Shown here in pieces: positions 8,140 to 17,876 of a stretch of 25,291 bases of DNA. The notes beneath the pieces were generated by a model that saw only the letters and a list, made by a program, of their open reading frames with translations, ran no database searches and was not told the origin of the DNA. A program made the translations under genes and the position numbers. Positions within the stretch are counted from its first letter, which is position 1, and the number at the start of each line of letters is the position of its first letter. Location: positions 1-25,291 of the IMG/VR virus record IMGVR_UViG_3300032401_001769; one strand, 5' to 3'. This DNA comes from a virus.

Positions 8140-8235
8140 ATCAATGTTTGGAACAATATCGGTGAAAATCAGGGCGTTTCGTTCAAAAAATCTTGGGAGC
8201 GAGGCGCCCTTCTCATTTTGTAGAAGGTACTTATT
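8140..8235 (+). promoter_or_regulatory. Leader between sugar operon and fibre genes with two competing hairpins
   Basis: No gene is seen here. CCTTCT at 8208-8213 can pair with AGAAGG at 8222-8227 across an eight-base loop, and AGAAGG is the ribosome site of the next gene. AGGGCG at 8171-8176 can instead pair with CGCCCT at 8205-8210, using three of the same bases and so excluding the first hairpin. I see no convincing promoter or terminator. Confidence 0.3.
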
Positions 8236-11223
8236 GTGGCTACTGTAAAAGTATTAGTCGTTGGTGGTGGCGGCCATGGAGGCGGTACCGGTGGTTATAC
8301 TTCCGGTGGAGGTGGTGGTGGTGGCCGAGTCTTATACAACGCTTCTTATTCTATTACAGCCGGCAACAAAACAGTTACAATAGGCGCCGGCTCACCACGA
8401 TCTTCAACAAATGGTCAGGTTGGCGAGAGTTCCGTTTTTGACTCCCTTACCGCGGTCGGTGGAGGTTGTGGTGGTACTGGCGCTGCTGGTACTAACGGTG
8501 CTTGTGGAGGCGGTGGCGGAGGATCAAATGCTACATCGCGTATTGGTGGAACAGGAACTAACGGTTACGATGGCGGTGATAACTTTGTAGATGCAGATCG
8601 TCCTGCTGGTGGTGGTGGGGGCGCCGGCGCTGTTGGTCAAGACGCAACAGGTACCGACGCCGGTGATGGTGGAGCAGGAGCCAATAATGCAGTAATGGAT
8701 GCCACATATTACGGTGGTGGTGGTGGTGGTGGACAAACAGGTACAGCATCGCTTGGCGTCGGTGCTAATGGCGGCGGTAGTGGTAAATTAAATGCTATAG
8801 GTGCGGATGGTAACTCAAATACCGGATCTGGTGGCGGTGGAGGAAGTGATAATACCGGTGCTTCATATACTGGTGGAGCTGGTGGTTCCGGTATAGTAAA
8901 AATCAGATACATTACCAACGATTTTGGGCCGTGTACTGGTGGAAGTATAACTACAGAAGGTAATGAAACAATACATACATTCACCGGTACGGGAACATTT
9001 GGTTGTGTTTTAGCAAGCGCATCTATTAGCCCATCAGCGTCGACAAGCCCTTCAGCATCAAGAAGCCCGTCAGCATCGATAAGCCCTTCAGAATCAAGAA
9101 GCCCGTCAGCATCGATATCTCCAAGTTCAAGCGCATCAGCTTCAATAAGCCCATCAGCGTCAATATCACCAAGTTCCAGTACATCAAGATCAATTAGCCC
9201 ATCCGCATCAATTAGTCCTTCAAGTTCGGCAAGCGCATCCATTAGCCCATCCGCATCTCTCAGTCCGTCATCTTCCGCAAGCGCTTCTATTAGTCCATCA
9301 GCTTCAATTAGCCCTTCATCTTCGAAAAGCGCGTCTATAAGTCCATCGACTTCTATCAGCCCATCAGCTTCTATCAGCCCTTCATCTTCAGCAAGTGCAT
9401 CCATAAGCCCATCTGCATCCATAAGCCCATCATCATCTGTTAGCGCTTCTATCAGTCCGTCAGCTTCTATAAGCCCATCAGCATCTATCAGCCCTTCAAG
9501 TTCAGAGAGCGCATCCATAAGCCCATCAGTATCTATCAGCCCTTCAAGTTCAGAGAGCGCATCGATAAGCCCGTCGGCGTCTATAAGCCCATCAGAATCT
9601 GAAAGCGCATCAATAAGCCCATCAGCGTCGATAAGTCCTTCAAGTTCAGAAAGTGCATCCATAAGTCCATCAGCATCTATCAGCCCTTCAAGTTCAGAGA
9701 GTGCATCGATAAGCCCATCAGCTTCAACAAGCCCATCAGCATCAGCAAGCCCGACCGAACAACCATCCGTGTCACCATCGGCGTCTGTAAGCCCTTCAGA
9801 GTCTGTAAGTGCATCTATAAGCCCATCAGCCTCTATAAGCCCATCATCTTCTGAAAGCGCTTCTGTAAGCCCTTCAGTATCAATTAGTCCATCCACGTCA
9901 ATTAGCCCATCAAGTTCTGAGAGCGCATCGATTAGTCCATCGGCATCATTAAGCCCTTCTGAATCAGTAAGTGCATCAATTAGTCCATCCGCATCGGTAA
10001 GCCCTTCAGAGTCCATAAGCGCGTCTATAAGCCCATCAGCATCAATTAGTCCATCAGAATCGATAAGCGCATCTATAAGCCCATCAGCATCTATAAGCCC
10101 ATCGGAATCCATAAGCGCGTCTATAAGCCCATCAGCGTCCATAAGTCCGTCAGCGTCAGAATCAGCATCAATTAGCCCATCAGCTTCTATTAGTCCTTCA
10201 GAATCCGAAAGCGCTTCGATAAGTCCTTCGGAATCAGTCAGCGCATCGATTAGTCCATCAGCTTCTATTAGCCCATCTGAATCTATAAGCGCGTCTATTA
10301 GCCCATCATCCTCCATATCGGAATCGATTAGCCCATCAGCTTCTATCAGTCCTTCAGAATCAATAAGCGCTTCTATAAGTCCTTCAGCATCAATCAGCCC
10401 CTCAGAGTCTGTAAGCGCTTCTATAAGCCCATCCGCGTCTTTAAGTCCTTCAGAATCAATAAGCGCCTCTATAAGCCCTTCAGCATCAATTAGCCCTTCT
10501 GAATCGGTAAGTGCGTCGATCAGTCCATCATCTTCAGAAAGCCCATCGGTTAGCCCGTCATCATCAGTAAGTGCGTCTATCAGCCCTTCGCGATCGGTTA
10601 GCGCATCGATAAGCCCGTCATTGTCAAGATCACCATCGGGAAGTTTAAGCCCAAGTTCATCAAGAAGCCCGAGCCGATCGATATCGCCATCAGAATCGGT
10701 ATCACCAAGCGGTAGTCTAAGTCCCAGCGCAAGTATTAGCGCAAGCCCGTCATTGAGTCCATCAGCATCAGAATCAGCATCGATATCACCAAGCGCGTCA
10801 GCGTCACCAGGTCCCGGGTTTGTAGTATTCTCTAAAGGTTATTATGCATCACTTCCGGTTGATGATACTGATTTGACGAATATTTATACTGAACAACAAA
10901 TTATAGATGTATCAACGGAAGATGATATTTATGTTTGTCAAGAAGCTACTAATAAATATGATATTCATCAATTTAAAAATTGGAATGATAGTGAAATTAA
11001 TTGCAAATTAAAAAGTAGATTAGCATGTTCATTAGCCCCATCAATATCAACGGTTTATTTACAAATATATAATAGAAACTCCACGCTTTGGGAGACGGTG
11101 GATAGCAATAACACGGCTGCCGCTAATACAAAATTCACATTGACGGCAATCATATCCGATTTAACAAATTATAAAGATATTAACAATGTAACAGCGTGCA
11201 GAATTTATCAGTTAATTGTTTAA
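8236..11223 (+). CDS. Fibre/adhesin: glycine-rich domain, Ser/Pro repeat stalk, C-terminal beta domain
   Basis: A 995-residue virion surface protein by inference. Residues 1-228 are a glycine-rich domain of the Gly_rich_2 type: it opens with [10 protein letters not shown], has runs of up to seven or eight glycines, and closes with [12 protein letters not shown], as in many phage and bacterial adhesins. Residues 229-260 include [12 protein letters not shown], a motif that accompanies this domain. Residues 261-858 are Ser/Pro repeats on units such as ISPSAS and [10 protein letters not shown]. Residues 859-995 are a non-repetitive, probably beta-rich domain. The start is GTG at 8236, because an in-frame TAG lies at 8221-8223 and AGAAGG lies at 8222-8227. 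The repeats could be an extended, glycosylated stalk. No enzyme motif is seen. Confidence 0.75.
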   Translation: MATVKVLVVGGGGHGGGTGGYTSGGGGGGGRVLYNASYSITAGNKTVTIGAGSPRSSTNGQVGESSVFDSLTAVGGGCGGTGAAGTNGACGGGGGGSNATSRIGGTGTNGYDGGDNFVDADRPAGGGGGAGAVGQDATGTDAGDGGAGANNAVMDATYYGGGGGGGQTGTASLGVGANGGGSGKLNAIGADGNSNTGSGGGGGSDNTGASYTGGAGGSGIVKIRYITNDFGPCTGGSITTEGNETIHTFTGTGTFGCVLASASISPSASTSPSASRSPSASISPSESRSPSASISPSSSASASISPSASISPSSSTSRSISPSASISPSSSASASISPSASLSPSSSASASISPSASISPSSSKSASISPSTSISPSASISPSSSASASISPSASISPSSSVSASISPSASISPSASISPSSSESASISPSVSISPSSSESASISPSASISPSESESASISPSASISPSSSESASISPSASISPSSSESASISPSASTSPSASASPTEQPSVSPSASVSPSESVSASISPSASISPSSSESASVSPSVSISPSTSISPSSSESASISPSASLSPSESVSASISPSASVSPSESISASISPSASISPSESISASISPSASISPSESISASISPSASISPSASESASISPSASISPSESESASISPSESVSASISPSASISPSESISASISPSSSISESISPSASISPSESISASISPSASISPSESVSASISPSASLSPSESISASISPSASISPSESVSASISPSSSESPSVSPSSSVSASISPSRSVSASISPSLSRSPSGSLSPSSSRSPSRSISPSESVSPSGSLSPSASISASPSLSPSASESASISPSASASPGPGFVVFSKGYYASLPVDDTDLTNIYTEQQIIDVSTEDDIYVCQEATNKYDIHQFKNWNDSEINCKLKSRLACSLAPSISTVYLQIYNRNSTLWETVDSNNTAAANTKFTLTAIISDLTNYKDINNVTACRIYQLIV
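9016..10809 (+). repeat. Ser/Pro coding repeat array 1 (about 598 residues)
   Basis: This is a coding tandem repeat with an 18-base core close to ATAAGCCCATCAGCATCT and longer 30- and 48-base units. The serine before proline is nearly always AGC or AGT, while serines after proline and after A/E are nearly always TCN. Synonymous sites vary freely. One interruption (about 9750-9780) encodes [11 protein letters not shown]. Confidence 0.95.
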
Positions 11224-11235
11224 TAGGAGATTAAT

Positions 11236-11646
11236 ATGGCATCAGATCTAAAAATATCAGAGTTGACTTCGTATACAACACCGGTAAGCGCCGACCTGTT
11301 GCCTATTGTTGATGCGGCTAACATGATTACCAAGAGAGTCGCATTCAGTGTTATAAAATCAACTCTTGGGGCCACAAGATATAAACAAACAGAAATTGAT
11401 TTTGGTACTACACCGGTGTATGAAGCATCATTTACAATAACTGATTCTGAAATCACAACGTCATCAATTATTGTGGCACAGATAGCGTATGTAGCTCCAA
11501 CAGACAAGGATATTGATGAATTAGAATTTGATTTTTTTGATTTTAGATGTACTGCCGGAACAGGAAATTTTACTCTTTACGCACGATCTCTTGAAGGTCT
11601 TGTGGCTGATAAATTCAAAATTTTTTATTCTTATAATGTCGCATAA
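11236..11646 (+). CDS. Phage virion/tail-fibre-associated protein
   Basis: A 136-residue protein. It opens with DLKISELTSYTTPVSADLLPIVD and 'TKRVAFSVIK', the 'ISEL...ADLLPIVD...TKRV' pattern found at the N-terminus of many phage tail-fibre and surface proteins. The remainder is beta-rich and ends in a strand, KFKIFYSYNVA. The ribosome site AGGAGA is at 11225-11230. It lies between two other structural genes and is short for a fibre, so it may be an adaptor or a cap. The exact position in the virion is unknown. Confidence 0.65.
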   Translation: MASDLKISELTSYTTPVSADLLPIVDAANMITKRVAFSVIKSTLGATRYKQTEIDFGTTPVYEASFTITDSEITTSSIIVAQIAYVAPTDKDIDELEFDFFDFRCTAGTGNFTLYARSLEGLVADKFKIFYSYNVA

Positions 11647-11666
11647 CAATTTAAAGGGAGGACCAA

Positions 11667-12752
11667 ATGGCCGTAATAAAAAGTGGAGCAACATCTGACC
11701 AATTAACGGTTGATGCTGTTAGTAAAGCCGCAAGGGTAACGTTATATGATGCCGGCGGAAACGCTATTGAAGTTAGTACAGCAGCTGATGGCGCAAAACA
11801 TCTTTCCGTTGGTATGACTCAAGAAGTTTTTGCCAGCACGAAAAACAGTTCCATTGCGCAAATTAATACCGGAGTTGAATGGCAAGGTCAATCGGAAACA
11901 ACTCTTGGTGTTGCCGCAATACAGGTAAACACGTTTCTTGATAAAACCCATTTGATAACAGTTTATCAAAGCATGGATGGTGATAATTGGGATATAACGG
12001 ATGCGTGGACCGATCCGGCTAATTATGGTAATTCAAGGACAGTACAAGCTACCGCTTCGTATTATAAAGTGGGAGTCAAAAATCTTGCCGGCACGAATAC
12101 TGGTACAGTAAGAATACAAACCGCCCTTTGTCCTGTTGTAGAAGCTTTTCCAAGGGCGTTGACGAGTGGTGGTAACCTCCGTGTTACCGCTTGTGCGGAA
12201 TGGCAATCCACCAAAAGAACAACGGGAATTTATGGCGCCAGTTCTTTTAGAACTCTTGGGGCGGCATCAAGCCCTCAGAATATATTAACCATCGAGAATC
12301 CGGCAGCGTCTTTAGTTAATATAGCCGTCCGGCAGATGTCGGTAATGTCTGATTCCACCGCTGCACTTACATCAGTAACACAACAAATTCAACTTTCAAG
12401 AGCAACTGGTTTGCCAAGCGGTGGAACGGCTTTAACAGCTGTTAAATATCAAACCTCTTATGCGTCACCAGTCGCTATTGTGCGTGGTGGAAATGCAAGT
12501 GATGGTGGTGTAGCAACCGCAATAACCTCGACGGCGGGATCGGTTATTTGGCAACAATATCTTGATCGACCCTATACTGTTGTCGGATGGTTTACTCACC
12601 CGAATTATAGTCTTATCCCTGATGTGGGAACAGATCTTAGACAAATTATCCTTGTCCCAGGTGAATGTTTACTCGTTCAAGGTGTTACTTCTATTCCAGC
12701 AACAACCCATATAATCGTCCAAGTTGGATGGCTGGAGTTGACATCATTATGA
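11667..12752 (+). CDS. Putative phage structural protein
   Basis: A 361-residue protein with a strong ribosome site (AGGGAGG at 11655-11661). The start, MAVIKSGATSDQLTVDAVSKAARV, resembles the openings of structural proteins found in fibre regions of large phages. The body is predicted beta-rich, with short alternating hydrophobic strands and many Thr, Ser, Gly and Asn residues. No signal peptide, membrane segment or enzyme motif is visible. Its stop overlaps the next start as ATGA, so it is probably co-translated with the small lectin-like protein. It may be a host-range or baseplate component. I do not recognise a named family. Confidence 0.55.
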   Translation: MAVIKSGATSDQLTVDAVSKAARVTLYDAGGNAIEVSTAADGAKHLSVGMTQEVFASTKNSSIAQINTGVEWQGQSETTLGVAAIQVNTFLDKTHLITVYQSMDGDNWDITDAWTDPANYGNSRTVQATASYYKVGVKNLAGTNTGTVRIQTALCPVVEAFPRALTSGGNLRVTACAEWQSTKRTTGIYGASSFRTLGAASSPQNILTIENPAASLVNIAVRQMSVMSDSTAALTSVTQQIQLSRATGLPSGGTALTAVKYQTSYASPVAIVRGGNASDGGVATAITSTAGSVIWQQYLDRPYTVVGWFTHPNYSLIPDVGTDLRQIILVPGECLLVQGVTSIPATTHIIVQVGWLELTSL

Positions 12753-13039
12753 TGACAAATAATAAAATAATATTCGCAAAAGCGGGTGTTGTTACTACAA
12801 ATGCGTCAGGTTTAGCATATGTAGTATTTACTAACTCGTTCGAGTATAATTTATCGTATTGCGTCCAATTAACATGTGAATATCCAGGACTCGCATATGC
12901 GGTAACTGCATATCCGAGTAATTTATCACAAACGGGGTTTACGATAACCTCGAGAGATACACATATTGTTGGTGGTGGTGGTGATTTGCCTGTAGCAAAT
13001 GTGATAGTGCATTGGTGCGCAATACCTTACTTTAACTGA
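12749..13039 (+). CDS. Small lectin-like (H-type lectin/gp53-like) phage protein
   Basis: A 96-residue protein. The pattern [19 protein letters not shown] ... SQTGFTIT ... [12 protein letters not shown] matches the outline of the H-type lectin/gp53-like domain found at the tips of phage fibres: a strand, 'TGF.I', then 'I.W.A' at the end. In the family this domain trimerises and binds sugars. ATG 12749 overlaps the previous stop as ATGA, so I prefer it to a long in-frame extension from 12665 that would run inside the upstream gene. A second ATG follows directly at 12752. Cys residues replace some positions that are usually aliphatic. It is probably a receptor-binding tip, with moderate confidence. 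Confidence 0.55.
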   Translation: MMTNNKIIFAKAGVVTTNASGLAYVVFTNSFEYNLSYCVQLTCEYPGLAYAVTAYPSNLSQTGFTITSRDTHIVGGGGDLPVANVIVHWCAIPYFN

Positions 13040-13047
13040 GAGATGTA

Positions 13048-16000
13048 ATGTCCAAGAAGCTATTACAAGAGGATACCGGCTTAGTATTACAAGAAGATAC
13101 TGGCGGTATCCTCCTTGAACAAGATACTTTATGTATTGACTTATGGGAAGTAACGTATGATATCCCATCGATAAGCCCATCGGTATCCATATCGGCATCC
13201 ATAAGTCCATCAGCAAGCATTAGTCCATCAGCAAGCATTAGTCCATCCGTATCTATTAGTCAATCCATAAGTCCATCAGCAAGCGTTAGCCCATCTGAAT
13301 CGGAAAGTGCATCGATTAGTCCTTCCGCTTCCATAAGTCCATCAATCTCTATAAGTCCATCTGAATCGGTAAGCGCGTCAATTAGTCCATCAGCATCAAT
13401 CAGTCCATCTGAATCGATAAGTGCATCAATTAGTCCATCAGCATCAATCAGTCCATCTGAATCGATAAGTGCATCAATTAGTCCATCAGCTTCTATTAGC
13501 CCGTCTGAATCGGTAAGTGCATCAATAAGCCCTTCCGCATCTATTAGTCCGTCAGAATCAATCAGCGCTTCTATAAGTCCGTCAGCATCTATAAGTCCGT
13601 CAGAGTCAATCAGTGCTTCAATAAGTCCATCAGCATCTATAAGTCCGTCAGAGTCAATCAGTGCTTCTATAAGCCCGTCGGCATCTATAAGCCCATCTGA
13701 ATCAATCAGTGCATCTATAAGCCCATCAGCCTCCATTAGCCCATCTGAATCGATTAGTGCGTCTATCAGTCCATCGGTTTCTATAAGTCCATCAGAATCG
13801 GAAAGTGCATCAGTAAGCCCATCAGCATCCGTTAGTCCGTCTGAATCTGTAAGCGCTTCTATAAGCCCATCGGCATCTATAAGCCCTTCATCTTCTGAAA
13901 GTATATCGATAAGCCCGTCAGCTTCTATAAGCCCATCAGTATCAGAAAGCGCTTCAATAAGTCCATCCGCCTCTATTAGCCCATCTGAATCAGTCAGTGC
14001 TTCTATAAGTCCATCAGCATCCATAAGCCCATCTGAATCTATAAGCGCATCTATCAGTCCTTCAGAATCAGCAAGCCCGTCTGCATCTGAAAGTGAATCG
14101 GTTAGTCCATCAGCATCAGAAAGTCAAACCCCAAGTCCGTCTGTCAGCCCATCAGAATCGGAAAGCCCATCATCTTCTGAGAGTGCTTCTATAAGCCCAT
14201 CTGAATCAGAAAGCCCGTCTGCATCTGTCAGCCCTTCAGAATCAGAAAGCGCGTCTATAAGTCCGTCTGCATCTGTTAGTCCGTCAGAATCAGAAAGTCC
14301 ATCGATAAGTCCATCCGCTTCAGAAAGCACGTCTATAAGCCCATCAGCGTCAGTTAGTCCTTCAGAATCTGAAAGCGCTTCGATAAGTCCTTCCGCTTCT
14401 GTTAGTCCATCCGAATCTGAGAGTGCGTCTTTAAGCCCTTCAGCTTCGATGAGCCCGTCCTCATCAGAAAGCGCGTCTATAAGCCCGTCTTCATCTGAAA
14501 GTGCATCAGTAAGTCCGTCGGCATCGATAAGCCAATCGGCATCGATAAGCCCTTCAAGTTCCAAAAGCGCTTCTGTAAGCCCTTCAGCATCAAGAAGTCA
14601 GTCTGCATCACTTAGCCCATCTTCTTCATTAAGTGCGTCGATAAGCCCATCACTTTCGACAAGTCCATCACGATCGGTTAGTCTATCAGCCTCGGTAAGC
14701 CCGTCATTATCCAGAAGCCCCTCGGGATCAGAAAGCCCATCAGCATCAGAAAGCCCATCTGTTTCGATAAGTCCATCAGTGTCACCATCGGCTTCAGTAA
14801 GCCCATCGGAATCGATCAGCGCATCTGTAAGCCCATCAGCCTCTATAAGCCCATCAGCATCAGTAAGCGAATCGGCGTCTATAAGCCCATCGCTATCAAT
14901 AAGCCCTTCATTATCAATAAGTCCATCTGCGTCTGAAAGCGGATCAAAGAGCCCGTCAGCATCAAAGAGCCCGTCTGCATCAAGAAGCCCATCCGCGTCA
15001 GGTAGCGAGTCGGCTTCAAGAAGCCCATCGGCATCAAAAAGTCCATCAGCGTCAATTAGCCCGTCAGCTTCTGCAAGTGCATCTATTAGCCCATCAGCAT
15101 CAATAAGTCCGTCTGAATCAGTCAGCTTATCGTTAAGTCCTTCAGCGTCTTATAGCCAATCAGCATCCGTCAGCCCATCGTTAAGCCCATCAGCGTCGTT
15201 AAGTCCATCAATATCGGTAAGCCGTTCGACAAGCCCATCGAGATCAAGAAGCCCGTCAGCATCATTAAGCCGATCGGTAAGCCCATCGGCTTCAATCAGT
15301 GAATCGCCATCCCTTAGCCCATCAGCTTCTATAAGCGCGTCTATCAGCCCATCAGCTTCTATCAGCCCATCCGCTTCAGCTAGCGCATCAGTTAGTCCAT
15401 CAGCTTCGGTGAGCCCATCCGTTTCCAGAAGCCCATCAGTCAGCCCATCCGCATCCATCAGCCCATCAGCATCAGAAAGTGCATCAGTTAGTCCATCAGC
15501 TTCGGTAAGTCCATCTGCTTCCATTAGCCCTTCCGCATCGGAAAGCGAATCAGTTAGTCCATCAGGATCTCTAAGCCCATCAGCTTCAAGAAGCCCATCA
15601 GCTTCATTCAGCATTTCAATTAGCCCATCATCTTCAAAAAGCCCATCAGCATCAAGAAGCCGATCGGTTAGCCCATCAGCCTCTGTAAGCGCATCGGAGA
15701 GCCCATCTGCATCAGGTAGTCCATCTGCATCAGGTAGTCCATCAGCCTCAGAGAGCCCATCTGTAAGCGCGTCCAGGAGCCCTTCTGCATCAATTAGCCC
15801 ATCAGCATCTGTCAGCCCATCACGATCGAGAAGCCCTTCACGATCAGTTAGTCCATCATTAAGCCCGTCAGCGTCGGAAAGCCCGACTCCAAGCCCATCA
15901 CTTAGCCCATCGGTATCAGAGAGCCCATCGATTAGCGCTTCCGTGAGCCCATCGGTTTCCATTAGCCCATCTGCATCTACAAGCCCATCACGATCAAGGA

Positions 16001-16818
16001 GCCCATCACGCTCTGTCAGTCCTTCAGTAAGCCCGTCAGCGTCAAGGAGCCCATCAGCATCCCTTAGCCCATCGGAATCGATTAGCGCTTCTATCAGTCC
16101 ATCAGTATCGGTTAGCGCATCGTTAAGCCCCTCAGTCTCCGTTAGTGCATCCGTTAGCCCATCAGCATCGGCAAGCAAATCGAGAAGCCCTTCCCGTTCA
16201 CGAAGCCCATCGGCATCAGTTAGTCCATCATTGTCAATAAGCCCATCCGCGTCTGCCAGCGCCTCTATAAGCCCATCAGTTTCCATAAGTGCTTCAGAGA
16301 GTCCATCAGCTTCAGAGAGTCCATCCGCATCCGAGAGCCCGTCTGCATCTGAGAGCTTATCAGTAAGCCCATCAGCAAGCGAGAGCCCATCGGCAAGTGA
16401 GAGCCCGTCGGCAAGTGAAAGCGTCTCAAGAAGTCCATCCGCATCTAAAAGCCCATCCGCATCGATCAGTAGATCGGTAAGCCCTTCAAGATCAAGAAGC
16501 CCATCAAGATCAAGAAGCCCTTCAGCGTCGGCAAGCCAATCGCTTAGCCCATCTGCATCAGAGAGTCCATCGGCAAGCGAAAGTCCGTCTGCATCGGAAA
16601 GTTTCAGTATAAGTCCGTCTGAAAGCGTAAGTGCCTCGGTAAGCCCATCTGCTTCAAAGAGTTTCAGTATAAGCCCATCCGAGAGCGCAAGTGCTTCAGC
16701 AAGCCCATCACCATCCGATTTGGAAACTCGTGTTAAACGTATTGAAATGGCATTGAAAATAAGAAAGCCTATTTATATTAATGATGACCATTTTGAACAG
16801 ATGAATACAGGATTATGA
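13048..16818 (+). CDS. Giant Ser/Pro repeat fibre protein
   Basis: A 1256-residue protein. Residues 1-40 contain a short internal repeat, LLQEDTG / VLQEDTGG / LLEQDT, seen in phage structural proteins. Residues 41-1223 are Ser/Pro repeats. The early part is regular (16-residue unit [16 protein letters not shown]) and the later part is irregular, with Arg, Leu, Lys and Gly substitutions. Residues 1224-1256, starting [14 protein letters not shown] and followed by [11 protein letters not shown], form a short heptad segment plus a strand motif, likely a trimerisation or docking module. The ribosome site GAGAG is at 13038-13042, overlapping the previous stop. No signal peptide or enzyme motif is present. 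Best read as a long flexible stalk on the virion, probably O-glycosylated if the sugar operon acts on it. Confidence 0.75.
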   Translation: MSKKLLQEDTGLVLQEDTGGILLEQDTLCIDLWEVTYDIPSISPSVSISASISPSASISPSASISPSVSISQSISPSASVSPSESESASISPSASISPSISISPSESVSASISPSASISPSESISASISPSASISPSESISASISPSASISPSESVSASISPSASISPSESISASISPSASISPSESISASISPSASISPSESISASISPSASISPSESISASISPSASISPSESISASISPSVSISPSESESASVSPSASVSPSESVSASISPSASISPSSSESISISPSASISPSVSESASISPSASISPSESVSASISPSASISPSESISASISPSESASPSASESESVSPSASESQTPSPSVSPSESESPSSSESASISPSESESPSASVSPSESESASISPSASVSPSESESPSISPSASESTSISPSASVSPSESESASISPSASVSPSESESASLSPSASMSPSSSESASISPSSSESASVSPSASISQSASISPSSSKSASVSPSASRSQSASLSPSSSLSASISPSLSTSPSRSVSLSASVSPSLSRSPSGSESPSASESPSVSISPSVSPSASVSPSESISASVSPSASISPSASVSESASISPSLSISPSLSISPSASESGSKSPSASKSPSASRSPSASGSESASRSPSASKSPSASISPSASASASISPSASISPSESVSLSLSPSASYSQSASVSPSLSPSASLSPSISVSRSTSPSRSRSPSASLSRSVSPSASISESPSLSPSASISASISPSASISPSASASASVSPSASVSPSVSRSPSVSPSASISPSASESASVSPSASVSPSASISPSASESESVSPSGSLSPSASRSPSASFSISISPSSSKSPSASRSRSVSPSASVSASESPSASGSPSASGSPSASESPSVSASRSPSASISPSASVSPSRSRSPSRSVSPSLSPSASESPTPSPSLSPSVSESPSISASVSPSVSISPSASTSPSRSRSPSRSVSPSVSPSASRSPSASLSPSESISASISPSVSVSASLSPSVSVSASVSPSASASKSRSPSRSRSPSASVSPSLSISPSASASASISPSVSISASESPSASESPSASESPSASESLSVSPSASESPSASESPSASESVSRSPSASKSPSASISRSVSPSRSRSPSRSRSPSASASQSLSPSASESPSASESPSASESFSISPSESVSASVSPSASKSFSISPSESASASASPSPSDLETRVKRIEMALKIRKPIYINDDHFEQMNTGL
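13168..16716 (+). repeat. Ser/Pro coding repeat array 2 (about 1183 residues)
   Basis: This is the longest repeat array of the window. It starts with 48-base units and becomes less regular after about 14050. The variable position after each SPS group is I, V, E or A early on and R, L, K, G, F or Y later. Serine codons follow the same split as in array 1. Confidence 0.95.
13381..13476 (+). repeat. Two exact 48-base tandem copies inside array 2
   Basis: Bases 13381-13428 and 13429-13476 read identically, each encoding [16 protein letters not shown]. Neighbouring units encode the same residues but differ at synonymous sites, so this pair looks like a recent duplication. Confidence 0.9.
16735..16818 (+). 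other. KPIYIN C-terminal module, copy 1
   Basis: This is the end of the giant repeat protein: a short heptad-like segment ([10 protein letters not shown]), then [12 protein letters not shown]. It matches two copies at the end of the gene at 17877, also at base level (CCTATTTATATTAAT occurs in both genes). A shared docking, trimerisation or tip element is likely. Confidence 0.7.
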
Positions 16819-16840
16819 TACAATTAATAAGGGATGAATT

Positions 16841-17875
16841 ATGGCTATGACATACCTCCAGGTAACGCCGGCTGGAGCCGGAAATAAGAGTGGATCATCA
16901 TGGGATAATGCCATGGGTGAAAGTGAATTTGAAACAAACTTGGAAGGATCAGCTGCCACAGATTACGTTTATTTTCTTAAAGCCGGTACTTATACTATGA
17001 ATAGTGCTTATGATTCATCAGCAAGAGGTGGTAGCGGTCAAGGGATGATTTCAATAATCGGTGTCAAAGCCGCCACGACAAACGAAGGTGCAAATGTTGT
17101 TTATTCTGATTGGGGTTCGGGGACGGATCGTCCATTTTTTGATGCTACTTCTTATGCATTTCGTATTGGAAATTATTATTCCGTTCGCAATATTTATATA
17201 CAAGGAACGGCTGCGGCAATGTTTCAATGCGGATCGGGGTGTGTAATAGAAAACTGTAAATTTGATAACAATTATGGAACATCTTCGAACAGATATGCTG
17301 TGACGGCGGCACAAAATTGTATGATTATTAATTGTGAAATTATGTCGATAAAATCACGCGGAATCAATATTACCAGTACAGGGGCCAGGGTTATTCATTG
17401 CTATTTTCACGATATACCCGACGATGGAAGCGGTGGTATAGCAATTAACAACGCATCAAATGGATTGACTGTATTATTTTGCTTTTTTAGTAATATTAAA
17501 TTTAATGCAATACTTGTAGGTGGAGCTACCGCTTGTATAATCATGAACAATACATTTTACACATGTGGTACGGATGTATCAGGAACATCTGGGTTATCAA
17601 ATGTATTTATAAATAATTTACATGAAGGGACAACGGCAAACGCTTACATTTATACGACACAAACAAATGGAAATTTCTACTGGAACAATTGGGGAAATGA
17701 TGCAAGATGTACTGATATGTGGAGCGGTGTCGATATAACTACTAACTGTCAAGATTATCCAAACGCTGCCGGACTTTATGGAGACCCGTCATTTTCAAGT
17801 GCCGGGTCATCGGCGGCATTAGGTGCAGGCAGTTCATGCTTAAACAATGGAATGTCATTAACTTTAGGCGTATAA
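16841..17875 (+). CDS. Right-handed parallel beta-helix protein, tailspike-like
   Basis: A 344-residue protein. MTYLQVTPAGAGNKSGSSWDNAM is the usual opening of phage and bacterial beta-helix (pectate-lyase-fold) proteins, followed by DYVYFLKAGTYTM. Regular rungs follow: GCVIENCKF, NCMIINCEI, GARVIHCYFHDI, NGLTVLFCFFSNI, TACIIMNNTFYTC. The end SSAALGAGSSCLNNGM is the standard terminal rung, normally followed by a DIGAW motif. That motif is missing here and occurs in another frame just after the stop. The fold often binds or cleaves polysaccharide, but I see no defined catalytic set. It is short for a complete tailspike. ATG 16841 is preceded by AAGGGATGA. Confidence 0.75.
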   Translation: MAMTYLQVTPAGAGNKSGSSWDNAMGESEFETNLEGSAATDYVYFLKAGTYTMNSAYDSSARGGSGQGMISIIGVKAATTNEGANVVYSDWGSGTDRPFFDATSYAFRIGNYYSVRNIYIQGTAAAMFQCGSGCVIENCKFDNNYGTSSNRYAVTAAQNCMIINCEIMSIKSRGINITSTGARVIHCYFHDIPDDGSGGIAINNASNGLTVLFCFFSNIKFNAILVGGATACIIMNNTFYTCGTDVSGTSGLSNVFINNLHEGTTANAYIYTTQTNGNFYWNNWGNDARCTDMWSGVDITTNCQDYPNAAGLYGDPSFSSAGSSAALGAGSSCLNNGMSLTLGV

Positions 17876-17876
17876 T

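Noticed and set aside
8709-10316. Long minus-strand open frame with DADGLID repeats (others at 13260-14024, 14124-14564, 15150-16286, 17960-18388, 18476-19357)
   Set aside because: These are the reverse reading of the Ser/Pro repeats. The codon pattern happens to exclude stops in that frame, and the D-x-D-G look of calcium-binding repeats follows from it. I saw no independent start signals.
9016-10809. Repeat arrays as a CRISPR or satellite repeat
   Set aside because: There are no spacers. Units are in frame, encode constant residues and vary at synonymous positions, so the repeats are protein-coding.
12665-12748. Upstream extension of the small lectin-like gene
   Set aside because: It would lie wholly within the preceding gene, and ATG 12749 gives the coupled ATGA overlap.
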